Assembly: GCA_900545175.1 (NCBI GenBank)
Contig: UQYF01000004.1
Span: 45,292 to 109,291, forward strand
DNA length: 64,000 nucleotides
Direction of reading: 5' to 3'
Source: an uncultured Eubacteriales bacterium
Lineage (GTDB): Bacteria; Bacillota; Clostridia; Lachnospirales; Lachnospiraceae
Shown: positions 19,113-28,800 of the stretch, one piece after another
Position numbering within the stretch: position 1 is the first letter of the stretch
How the letters are laid out: each line of letters begins with the position of its first letter
The notes under the pieces: generated by a model
The model's database searches: none
What the model was told of the DNA's origin: nothing
What the model saw: the letters and a program-made list of their open reading frames with translations, nothing else
Translations under genes and position numbers: made by a program

Positions 19113-20483
19113 ATGAGTAAAACAAAAAGCAGCGTAGTAAAAGATTTGACAACAGGGCCAATAGGAAGAGAAATTTTAGCATTTGCGATACCGCTTTTTC
19201 TCGGACAGCTCCTGCAGCAGCTCTACAATGTAGCTGATGCGTGGGTTGTGGGAAATTTTGCAGACAATAATGCATTTGCGGCGGTAAGCTCAACAGGAAG
19301 CATGACATTTCTTGTAATCGGATTTTTCAATGGTGTTGCAACCGGCGGAGGAGTTGTCATTTCTAAGTATTTCGGAGCAAAAAATTATGCTTCCGTGGAC
19401 AAAGCGGTTCACACGAATTTCCTTTTTGGAATTATAGCATCTGTGCTTGCAACAGGTGTCGGGCTTGCCATTGTACCGTGGCTTCTAAGGATAATGAAGA
19501 CACCTGATGAGGTTATGCCTGAATCTCTTACATATCTTAGAATTTATTTTGCCGGAGTATCTACGATAATCATGTATAATATAGGCATGGCGATAATGCG
19601 TGCACTGGGTGACAGCATACATCCACTGTATTATCTTATTCTTTCATCGATAGTGAATATTATACTTGACTTGCTTTTTGTTGCCGTGTTAGGCTGGGGC
19701 GTTGCCGGAGCCGGCATAGCAACCGTCATTGCACAGGGAATCAGTGCCATATTATGCATAGTCAGAATGTGCAGGCTTGATGGTATTGGAAGGCTCAGGC
19801 TCAGCTCTTTGAAATATTATCCTGATTATATGGGCGAGGTGATTGCACAGGGACTTCCTAACGGTGTACAGAACTCGGTTATAAGCATAGGAAATATGGT
19901 AGTGCAGACTAATATCAATTCGTTCGGCTCATATGCCATGTCCGGAGTTGGCGCATACAGTAAGATTGAAGGCTTTGCGTTCCTGCCGATTACAAGCATG
20001 TCAATCTCACTGCCTACATTCATAGGTCAGAATCTTGGAGCTAAGAAATATGACAGAGCAAAAAAAGGAGCAGCATTTGGAATTGTTTCGGGTGTGCTTA
20101 TGGCTGAAATCATAGGAGTTATATTCTTTAATTTCGCACCACAGCTTCTAAGGTTTTTTGTAAATGTTGACGAGGCTGTTCTGATAGGAGAAGGACATGC
20201 TAAGAGAATCAGTCTCTTTTTCTGCCTGCTTGCTTTTTCGCACTGTGCCGCAGGTGTGTTAAGAGGCTGCGGAAAGTCGATAGTGCCGATGATAACCATG
20301 CTGGCGTTCTGGTGTGGAGTGAGAATAGTCTATGTCACCACGACACTTCATTTCATACCGAAGTTTTCGGTTATCTCATGGGCATATCCGCTCACATGGT
20401 CACTGAGCTCCATCGTATTTCTGATATTCCTGTTAAAATCAGACTGGGTACATACATTTGAAAAGAAAAAACAAAAAGCTTGA
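19113..20483 (+). CDS. MATE-family multidrug/solute transporter
   Basis: 456 residues and about twelve membrane helices in two homologous halves. The MATE signature is clear in the first helix region, with AIPLFLGQLLQQLYNVADAW (about 25-44) and MRALGDS in the first half. MATE proteins use Na+ or H+ gradients to export cationic drugs or other solutes. The start lies 1 base after the GH115 stop, with its ribosome site inside the GH115 coding end, so the pair is translationally linked. That link makes a role with the glycosidases likely: export of a product or an aromatic released from fibre are possibilities. Substrate not deducible. Confidence 0.92.
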   Translation: MSKTKSSVVKDLTTGPIGREILAFAIPLFLGQLLQQLYNVADAWVVGNFADNNAFAAVSSTGSMTFLVIGFFNGVATGGGVVISKYFGAKNYASVDKAVHTNFLFGIIASVLATGVGLAIVPWLLRIMKTPDEVMPESLTYLRIYFAGVSTIIMYNIGMAIMRALGDSIHPLYYLILSSIVNIILDLLFVAVLGWGVAGAGIATVIAQGISAILCIVRMCRLDGIGRLRLSSLKYYPDYMGEVIAQGLPNGVQNSVISIGNMVVQTNINSFGSYAMSGVGAYSKIEGFAFLPITSMSISLPTFIGQNLGAKKYDRAKKGAAFGIVSGVLMAEIIGVIFFNFAPQLLRFFVNVDEAVLIGEGHAKRISLFFCLLAFSHCAAGVLRGCGKSIVPMITMLAFWCGVRIVYVTTTLHFIPKFSVISWAYPLTWSLSSIVFLIFLLKSDWVHTFEKKKQKA

Positions 20484-20505
20484 GGCGTCTGCCCGGGCTT
20501 TTTTT
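20473..20505 (+). terminator. Intrinsic terminator of locus 1 operon
   Basis: AAAAAGCTTGAGGC pairs imperfectly with GCCCGGGCTTTTTT around a four-base loop. It begins inside the last codons of the MATE gene. Confidence 0.75.
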
Positions 20506-20696
20506 GTGATGAATATGCAGCTGTTTCCTGCAACACATTGTCGGACTTTTAAAGTATTATTTTTGCATTGCCTGCATTAAAGTGCTGTGATAAACTGTTA
20601 GTGAATGTTATCGGAGCAGGATAAGGTATTAAAACAGCGATCAGTTTGGTTAGGCTTTAATACATAATCAGGAAAATATGGGGCAGAAAGAAAAGT

Positions 20697-21491
20697 ATGG
20701 AAAGAAAAAGAAATGTAAATGGCAAAAAAGGAGCAGCCGGAAATATAGTGATTTTTCTCGCTATAATGCTTGCAAGCATGGTCGGCGGATTTATTATTGG
20801 AGCAGCGATAAGCTACTGCAAGAAAAAAGGGGTTGATTATGAGGGGATTGCAGGCTATATAAGTGCTCTCGTTATGAAGGTGCTTCCGTGGTTCTATGTT
20901 GGGCTCAGTGTTGTGTCGGCACTTACGGCTTTTATCATATTTATAGTGTTTAACAGGCGTGCGGCTGCCTGGGACGGCAAGGATGAGGAGGAGATAGCGC
21001 AGATAGAGGCAGGGCTTGGTAATCCTCTTGCGATTGCCAATTCCATGATGATATTCAATATGCTGCTGTTTTCAATGCATGTGTGGAATACGCTGTGCAT
21101 GGACACATCCTCATCCGCCGGAAGTAAGGTGTTCGGAAGTGTTATTTTCATTATTAATTATGCATGGATAGTTGTGGTGAGCAGACTTACTGTGGAGCTT
21201 GAGAAAAAGCTTAATCCCGAGAAGAAGGGCGATATCCTCGAGACCAACTTCTCCAGAAAGTGGGAGGAGAGCTGTGACGAGGCGCAGAAGATGATAATAT
21301 ATGAGGCAGGATATAGGGCGTACCGCGCGGGAGCGAAGGCGTGCACATTTGTATGGCTGGGGACATTTATCAGCATGTTTATGTTCAATACAGGACTTAT
21401 GCCGGTGTTCACGGTGTGCATAATCTGGTTTGTAATGCTGATATGTTACACAGTCGAGTCAGGGAAGCTCGAGAGGAATATGTACAGGTAA
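20697..21491 (+). CDS. DUF3169-family membrane protein
   Basis: 264 residues with about six membrane helices, grouped as pairs at about 15-35, 55-85, 120-165 and 215-255. The cytoplasmic segment EKKGDILETNFSRKWEES with DEAQ-KMIIYEAGYRAYR is the DUF3169 hallmark. Function unknown; relatives are often next to a small XRE regulator, which is absent here. The ribosome site is weak (AGAAAG). It stands alone between a terminator and the flavoprotein pair. No transport or enzymatic motif is visible. Confidence 0.75.
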   Translation: MERKRNVNGKKGAAGNIVIFLAIMLASMVGGFIIGAAISYCKKKGVDYEGIAGYISALVMKVLPWFYVGLSVVSALTAFIIFIVFNRRAAAWDGKDEEEIAQIEAGLGNPLAIANSMMIFNMLLFSMHVWNTLCMDTSSSAGSKVFGSVIFIINYAWIVVVSRLTVELEKKLNPEKKGDILETNFSRKWEESCDEAQKMIIYEAGYRAYRAGAKACTFVWLGTFISMFMFNTGLMPVFTVCIIWFVMLICYTVESGKLERNMYR

Positions 21492-21645
21492 CAGTAGGCA
21501 CTGCCGTAAGTGGCGGCTGGTCTGGATTGATTTAATACGTTAAATATAAAAACTTCACAGTTTGTTAATTGTATAATACTTACAAAAATGTTATAATATA
21601 TCTATCATTTTTTGGTGAAAACCGAGCATGAACGGAGGGATATGT

Positions 21646-23562
21646 ATGAACAATTTTCCACACCTGTTTGAACCCATTCAGATAGGTAAAACGACTGTGA
21701 AGAACAGAATTTTTATGCCCCCGCTGTCCACTAATCTGGCGGATAAGGGCTATGTGACGGACGCGCTTGTAGAGCACTACTCCAACAGGGCAAGGGGAGG
21801 TGTCGGGCTTATCGTGACAGAGGTTACGACTGTTGAGCCTACCTACACCTATCTTCCGGGGGATATGTCTATATACGATGACTCGTATATCCCCGGCTGG
21901 AAGAAGCTTGTGGACGCTGTGCATAAGTATGACACGAAGATACTCTCGCAGCTTTTCCACCCTGCGTATATGGCGTTTCCTGTTCCGGGGACACCACAGC
22001 TTATAGCTCCGTCGAATGTGGGACCTTATTATGCGAAGTCGGCACCGAGGGCTGTCACGGTTGAGGAGCTGCATGTGCTGGTAAGACAGTTCGGCGAGGC
22101 GGCGCTCAGGTTTAAGAAGGCTGGCGGAGACGGAGTGGAAATCCAGTGTGCACATGCGCATGGTCTGCTGGGTGGATTTCTGACACCGCTCTACAATAAG
22201 AGAACGGATGAGTATGGCGGTGACATTAACGGAAGACTCAGACTTACCCTGGAGGTTATAAGGGAGGTCAGAAAGCAGTGTGGGGATGATTTTATAATCG
22301 ATGTCCGCATATCCGGTGATGAGTACAGTGAGGGCGGTCTCACGCTGAATGACATGATATATGTGTCGAAGCAGCTTGAGAAGGAAGGTGTTGATTTCCT
22401 GCATGTATCGGGAGGTAATACTATAAAGAGAGGAAGCTCTATGCCGGCACCGGGAACATCACCTGCACCTCATGCACATGCGAGCGAGGAGATAAGAAAG
22501 CATATACATATTCCTGTTGCCACGGTTGCCAGAATAAATGAACCGTGGGTTGCAGAGGAGCTTATCGCAGATGGTAAGGCGGATATCTGCATGATAGGAC
22601 GGGCTAATCTGTGTGACAGTGAATTTGCCAACAAGGCGCGCGAGGGAAGGACGGACGATATACGCCCATGTATCGGCTGTGGAAGATGCCTTACGGGAAT
22701 AATGTTTGGCAAGCCTATAGCATGTACGGTGAATCCGTCTGTCGAGACGAATGATATTGATGAGGCTGATGTAAAGAAGAAGGTTCTTGTCATCGGAGGA
22801 GGTCCTGCCGGAATGGAGGCAGCCTATGTAGCGAAGAAGCGTGGACACGAGGTTGTGCTCTGCGAGAAGGAGAACGAGCTTGGCGGACTGTTAAGACTTG
22901 CAGCTGTGCCTATCAGCAAGCAGGAGCTATGCAAGGTCATCAAGTTCATGGCACGGCGTCTGAATAATGAAGGAATTGATGTGAGAACGGGCTGTGAGGT
23001 GACACCTCAGATGCTTGCGGATGAGTTTAAGGACTACGAGATTATATGCTCGACAGGTGCGAAACCTAAGGAGATAGAGGCCTTTAAGCAGTTTAAGCAG
23101 ACGATGACGGCGGACGATATCCTCTCGGGAAGGAAGTTCCCGGGCAGGAAGATAGTCATTCTCGGCGGCGGCTCGGTTGGCTGTGAGACTGCAGACTACC
23201 TTGCACCGCTGGTTAATGACCTTTTTCCTGCTAACAGGGATGTGACAGTTATCGAGATGACAGGTTCGCTTATGACAGGTGATGGCGGAGCAGCCAAGAG
23301 CCGTCTTACGCAGCGTCTTATGAGCAAGGGCGTGAAGCTTCTGCTCAATGCCCAGGTTAAGAAGGTGGATGAGAGCACCATCACCTATGAGCAGGACGGC
23401 GAGGAGCACACGATAAAAGATGCCGATACGCTGGTGTTCGCTGTCGGCTACACACCGACTAAGGTGGAGTACGAGAACGCGCACTATATAGGAGACTGTG
23501 ATAAGGTAGGAAATCTTAAGGACGCAATAAGCGGTGCTTATCAGCTTGCAAGGTCGTTGTAA
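21646..23562 (+). CDS. Old-Yellow-Enzyme/Fe-S/FAD oxidoreductase, copy 1
   Basis: 638 residues from the ATG at 21646 (GGAGGG 6 bases upstream; an ATG 6 codons earlier lacks a site). Order: FMN TIM barrel of the Old Yellow Enzyme type (about 1-330), a [4Fe-4S] cysteine cluster, then an FAD/NAD(P) domain with VLVIGGGPAGMEAA (about 378). Relatives are 2,4-dienoyl-CoA reductase, trimethylamine dehydrogenase and enoate reductases, which reduce activated C=C bonds. Cysteines are Cys342-x2-Cys345-x2-Cys348-x11-Cys360; the usual spacing is C-x2-C-x3-C-x11-C, so one residue is missing. The substrate is unknown; candidates are plant phenolics or unsaturated acids. A paralogue follows after 100 bases. 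Confidence 0.9.
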   Translation: MNNFPHLFEPIQIGKTTVKNRIFMPPLSTNLADKGYVTDALVEHYSNRARGGVGLIVTEVTTVEPTYTYLPGDMSIYDDSYIPGWKKLVDAVHKYDTKILSQLFHPAYMAFPVPGTPQLIAPSNVGPYYAKSAPRAVTVEELHVLVRQFGEAALRFKKAGGDGVEIQCAHAHGLLGGFLTPLYNKRTDEYGGDINGRLRLTLEVIREVRKQCGDDFIIDVRISGDEYSEGGLTLNDMIYVSKQLEKEGVDFLHVSGGNTIKRGSSMPAPGTSPAPHAHASEEIRKHIHIPVATVARINEPWVAEELIADGKADICMIGRANLCDSEFANKAREGRTDDIRPCIGCGRCLTGIMFGKPIACTVNPSVETNDIDEADVKKKVLVIGGGPAGMEAAYVAKKRGHEVVLCEKENELGGLLRLAAVPISKQELCKVIKFMARRLNNEGIDVRTGCEVTPQMLADEFKDYEIICSTGAKPKEIEAFKQFKQTMTADDILSGRKFPGRKIVILGGGSVGCETADYLAPLVNDLFPANRDVTVIEMTGSLMTGDGGAAKSRLTQRLMSKGVKLLLNAQVKKVDESTITYEQDGEEHTIKDADTLVFAVGYTPTKVEYENAHYIGDCDKVGNLKDAISGAYQLARSL

Positions 23563-23662
23563 GCAGTCATCCGGATATGTTTTCAGATGTCCGGTGTATA
23601 TTATTATAGTAAAATTAAGTAATTCTGTTTATTAAAAATATATTTTTAAAGGAGAATTATGT

Positions 23663-25669
23663 ATGGACAACAGATTATTAGAACCGATTAAGGTAGGAAA
23701 GCTCACATTTAAGAACAGAATCATGTTTCCGCCGCTCACAACTGGATATGAGGAGAGGGATGGTTCCATCGGTGACAGGAGCTTAAGCTTTTACGAGAGG
23801 CTTGCAAAGGGTGGAACGGCATATGTTGTGATAGGGGACGTGGCTCCTGTGAGAACAGCCTCACCTACGCCGAAGCTCTATGATGACAGCCAGATACCTG
23901 TGTATAAGAAACTTGCCGACACACTCCACGCGTATGACTGCAAGGTGGCATTACAGTTATTCCACCCTGAGTATGATGTGCCGGGTGTTGGCAGAATGAT
24001 TATGCAGGCAGGAATGGCAAGACAGGCGGCAGCTAAGGCACAGGCTGATGGAAATACTGATGAGGCAGCTAAGCAGACACAGCTTGCGGAGCAGCTTACC
24101 AAGGATGCGTATGCGAAGCTTCATCACGATATGCAGCATTTTGTGAGCGAGGCAAGTGTTGAACAGCTCGGGCAGATTAAGGACAGCATTGCGGTGTGTG
24201 CTAAGAGAGCGGCACAGGCGGGCATAGATGCGATAGAGGTACACGGAGACCGCCTTGTCGGTTCGCTCTGCTCTAAGGTGTTAAATCACAGAACAGATGA
24301 GTACGGCGGAAGCTTTGAGAACAGAGTGCGCTATGCACTTGAGGTTGTTAAGGCTATAAAGGAGGCTGCACCTGGGCTTATGATTGAGTACAAGCTTCCT
24401 ATTATAACCGTGAACCCTGATGGTACCCTGCGCGGAAAGGGCGGCTTAGAGGCTGACGATGGTGTTGAGTTTGCAAAGCTTCTTGAGAAAGCGGGAGTTG
24501 ACATGATACAGGTGGCGCAGGCGAACCACACAGGAAACATGGGCGATACCATACCGCCTATGGGCGATGTGCCATACAACTGGACTCTTCCTGTTGCAAG
24601 CCGTGTAAAGAAGGTTGTCTCGATACCTGTTGCCACGGTGGGACGTGTGGTATCGGTTGCTGCAGGTGAGAAGATACTTGAGGATGGAGATGCAGATATA
24701 ATTGCATACGGACGTTCACTTTTGACTGACCCTGACATTGCAAATAAGGCGGCGACGGGTGAGTGTATCCGTGAATGCCTCAACTGTAACAAGGGCTGTG
24801 TAGATGCCATTCAGGGACGCAGATATATATCCTGTGTGCTCAATGCAGAGAACGGAAATGAGGCGGCAGTTTCAATTAAGCCTTCCGAGAGTGTGAAGAA
24901 GGTTGCTGTGGTAGGTGCCGGAATAGCAGGTCTTGAGGCTGCCAGAGTTGCGGCAAAGCGAGGACACAGCGTAACGGTATTTGAAAGGAGCGGCAGAATC
25001 GGCGGACAGATTAACATTGCCGCAGTGCCTCCGAGAAAGAGCGAGATTTTAAGGTCGGTTGAGTACTATAAGAATATTCTGCCTTCGCTTAACGTAGATA
25101 TTAAGCTTAATACAGAGGTATCAACGGCAGAGCTTAATGGTTTTGACAAGGTTATAATTGCTGTCGGAGCCCATAACATGGATTTACCTATGCCGGTTGA
25201 TTCGGACAGAGTTGTATCATCCTGGGATGTGCTTAACGGGCTTGAGGTTTCGGGAACCTGTGCAGTCCTTGGCGGTGGTCTTGTAGGTACTGAGACTGCA
25301 GAGTATCTTGCACAGAAGGGGCTTGACGTAAGCATTGTTGAGATGATGGATAAGATTGCGTCAGGTGAGTCATCGACAGTTATGCCTCTGATAACGAAGG
25401 ATTTTATGGCTCATAATGTGAAGCAGTATGTAAATACAAAGGTAAATTCCATAAAGGACAATACGATAAATGCCATAAATACACAGGATGGTTCAGAGGT
25501 GATAATCAAGGCAGATACGATAGTAAATGCTCTCGGTTCAAAGAAGAACGTTTTCGATGTATCAGGTATTACGGTTCCGTATGTGCTTGCGGGTGATTGC
25601 AGCGGTGAGAGGACGGCAGATATATCGGCAGCTATACGAAGCGGATATAATGCGGGAAACGGGATTTAA
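23663..25669 (+). CDS. Old-Yellow-Enzyme/Fe-S/FAD oxidoreductase, copy 2
   Basis: 668 residues; AAAGGAG lies 8 bases before the ATG. Same domain order as the preceding gene: FMN barrel, [4Fe-4S] site Cys372-x2-Cys375-x3-Cys379-x11-Cys391 (standard spacing), FAD/NAD domain starting VAVVGAGIAGLEAARVA (about 414). An Ala/Gln-rich helical insertion at about 110-150 (MARQAAAKAQADGNTDEAAK region), absent from copy 1, sits where this family has its active-site lid. The two paralogues are diverged along their length, so this is not a recent duplication and they probably have different substrates. Ends in a strong terminator. Confidence 0.9.
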   Translation: MDNRLLEPIKVGKLTFKNRIMFPPLTTGYEERDGSIGDRSLSFYERLAKGGTAYVVIGDVAPVRTASPTPKLYDDSQIPVYKKLADTLHAYDCKVALQLFHPEYDVPGVGRMIMQAGMARQAAAKAQADGNTDEAAKQTQLAEQLTKDAYAKLHHDMQHFVSEASVEQLGQIKDSIAVCAKRAAQAGIDAIEVHGDRLVGSLCSKVLNHRTDEYGGSFENRVRYALEVVKAIKEAAPGLMIEYKLPIITVNPDGTLRGKGGLEADDGVEFAKLLEKAGVDMIQVAQANHTGNMGDTIPPMGDVPYNWTLPVASRVKKVVSIPVATVGRVVSVAAGEKILEDGDADIIAYGRSLLTDPDIANKAATGECIRECLNCNKGCVDAIQGRRYISCVLNAENGNEAAVSIKPSESVKKVAVVGAGIAGLEAARVAAKRGHSVTVFERSGRIGGQINIAAVPPRKSEILRSVEYYKNILPSLNVDIKLNTEVSTAELNGFDKVIIAVGAHNMDLPMPVDSDRVVSSWDVLNGLEVSGTCAVLGGGLVGTETAEYLAQKGLDVSIVEMMDKIASGESSTVMPLITKDFMAHNVKQYVNTKVNSIKDNTINAINTQDGSEVIIKADTIVNALGSKKNVFDVSGITVPYVLAGDCSGERTADISAAIRSGYNAGNGI

Positions 25670-25721
25670 TATTTTCTTAGGAAAATAATTTGAAATTTTA
25701 ACTAAACAAATAAAAAATAAT

Positions 25722-25760
25722 AAAAATACAAGCGGAAGGGCTGTCCGCTTGTATTTTTTT
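25722..25760 (+). terminator. Intrinsic terminator after flavoprotein pair
   Basis: Perfect 15-bp stem AAAAATACAAGCGGA / TCCGCTTGTATTTTT with a 7-base loop and T run. Confidence 0.95.
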
Positions 25761-25890
25761 AAGTACATGGTTCTGTGTGCTACCACTTTAATATGTTAGC
25801 AACTTGCCATAATGAAAAAAGTATGTTATCGTGTATTTGGTTTTGTACATTGACAAAACTATAACAAATGGAGACAAGGAGAAAAAGGAC

Positions 25891-28800
25891 ATGAAGAAAC
25901 GGTTGTTTAGCGGTTTCCTCGCTCTTATGATGGTATTTACATTGGTAAATCCAATGTCATTTACTGCAAGAGCAGATGATAATACCGTTGAAGAGACGCA
26001 GGTACAGTCTGACGAGAGTACCGTTGAAGAGACACAGGTACAGTCCGACGAGAGTACCGTTGAAGAGACACAGGTACAGTCCGACGAGAGTACCGTTGAA
26101 GAGACACAGGTACAGTCCGACGAGAGTACTGTTGGAGAGACACAGGTACAGTCCGACGAGAGTACTGTTGGAGAGACACAGGTACAGTCTGACGAGAGTA
26201 CTGTTGAAGAGACACAGGTACAGTCTGGCGAGAGTACTGTTGAAGAGACACAGGTACAGTCGGATGACAGTACAGTTGATGGTATATTTAAGAATGTGCA
26301 GGCTGAGGAGGTCAGCGGAACCCCGCGTCTGGATGCTATTTCCGGAAATATTGGCAATTCAGCCGAAGACAGACCTGTAAGCTACCGCGATGATGAGATG
26401 GTTACAATCATCGTTGAGCTTGAGGAGGCTCCGCTTATGGATGCTTATGCCATGAATCTGTATACAGTTAGAGACGATGAGACTGCCGGAGAGGCAGTGG
26501 CAGAGTTCCTCGCAAGCGATGCGGCAATGCAGGCAGCAGACGAGCTTCGCAGTGAACAGCAGGCACTTTTTAATGAGATACAGGCAATGCAGCCGGCAGC
26601 TATGAGCACGGAGGAGGATGAGACTTTATCTCTTGTTACACTTACGGCACAGTGGACTGTTCTTGTAAACGGTATGGCTGTAAAAGCGCCTTATGGTATG
26701 CTTGCAGGAATCAGGGAGCTTGACGGAGTAAAACGTGCATATGTTGAGCATACATATGACGAGCCGAAGGAGCCTGTGACTGAGGCAGGCGCTATCGCAG
26801 GTTACAGCTATGACATGGTTCATCTTAGCGAGGCATGGGAGGCAGGCTATACAGGCAAGGGACTTCTCGTTGCAGTTCTTGACACAGGTGTTGATATCGA
26901 GAGTGCAGCATGGTTTGATGATGAGAAGAATGAGAATGTATTCGGAATACGTCGTGTGCACGAGGCATTCCGCGACAATTCATTTAAGTCAGACGTTAAG
27001 GACAGTGAACTCCGTTATACGAAGGAGTCACTCTTAGGTTTCCTTTCAGATAAGAAGCTTAACGCTAACAGCATGAGTGCTGCCAGCAATGAGGATATGT
27101 ATAAGACGCGCAAGGTTCCGTTTGCATTTGACTATGCCGGAGAGGCAGATTCCTATACAGGTGAGATTATCGGTGGAGATGTCAATGTCCGCAACACAAG
27201 CAGCGACCATGGTACCCATGTATCAGGTACAATTGCAGGCTATGCAAAGAACGATGAAGGTCAGGTGCTGTTTTCAGGAGTTGCGCCTGATGCCCAGCTT
27301 ATGATGATGAAGGTGTTTTCGGATGTTGGCGGTGGCGCTACGGACAGTTCAATATTAAAGGCACTTGAAGATACAATGGTTCTGGGTGCAGATATTGTCA
27401 ATCTGTCACTTGGTTCAGATAATGGTTTTTCACAGGATGATACAGTGAACAATGAGGTATATGCGCGCATGGAGCAGGCAGGAATTATTCTTATGACTTC
27501 TGCCGGAAACAGCGAGACCTCACCTTCGATGGGTAACGAGCTCGGTGGACTCAACGAGAGCAAAAATCCTGATATTTCAGTGATTTCTGCCCCTGCCGTA
27601 TATCCATCCAATCTTTCTGTTGCTTCCGTAAACAGCAGTGTTGATTTACTCAGCATATTAAAGTGGGGCGATATGGAGATTGGTTATTCAGACCCTACTT
27701 CAATAGCCATGAAGAGTAAGTTCGCAGGCAAGGGCGAATTCGTTGTGTATGACGCCGGCTATGGTACATATGATGACTACCAGAAGGCAGGCTTTGATAC
27801 AGGTTACAATGGAGGCAAGACAGGTATTGCGCTTGTAAAGCGTGGCGGAACAGATTACAGTGGTAATCCGCTCTCATTTGTGACAAAGATTAATAACGCA
27901 AGCAGCTTTTCAGGTGTAAATTACCGCGGAGAGTCATACGGTGTTCTCGCTGTAATCATCTATGACAGCGATTCAGAGACAAATACACTTATAAACATGA
28001 GCACGGATGGAACTTCACTCACCTCTGCATTTATCGGTGGTAAGGATGGAGCCGCTATGGTTGAGGCTCTCAAGAACGGTGAAGAGGTCAAGATTTCCGT
28101 AGAGCAGAATGACAAGGTTGTAAGCTGGAGCGATGCAGGAAACATGAGTTCCTTCACTTCATGGGGAGCAGGTGCTTCACTTGAACTCAAGCCTGAGATA
28201 ACGGCACCTGGCGGAAATATCTGGTCAACTATCGTGGATCAGACCTACCAGGGCGGTGCAGGTGTATATAACGACTACACGGGTTCTTACGGAATGATGA
28301 GTGGTACATCGATGGCAGCACCTCATATGTCAGGTCTTGCAGCCATTGTGCGTCAGTATGTCGATGCCAATATGGTTTCATTAGAATCAAAGCATGACAA
28401 TGCGGCAATAGCAAGCAAGCTCCTCGTGAGCACGGCTGTCCCTACGGTTGAGGACGGAGTATATGTCTCTCCGCGTCGTCAGGGTGCAGGTATTGTAAAT
28501 GTTGCGGCGGCAATCACTTCTCCTGCATATATCGATGTCGAGGACAAGCTTGTAGGTAAGCTTGAGCTTGGCGACGATGTTGACTGGACCGGAAGCTATG
28601 ATTTGAAATTCAATGTAGTGAATGTATCGGACAAGACACAGACTTACAGCATAAGTGCTTCGATTTTACGCCCTGACACGGCAGAGCAGGACGGCATGAC
28701 CATGGTGCTTGAGCAGGATGTGCTTGTAAAGAAGGTTGACCTTGGTGAAGTTACGGTTCCTGCAAAGTCAACAGTTGAGGTATCTAAGAACGTCAGCCTT

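Noticed and set aside
25981..26268. Regular 36-bp repeats that look like a CRISPR array
   Set aside because: Units are contiguous with no spacers and encode an in-frame 12-residue protein repeat. The long open frames in other phases here are by-products of the repeat.
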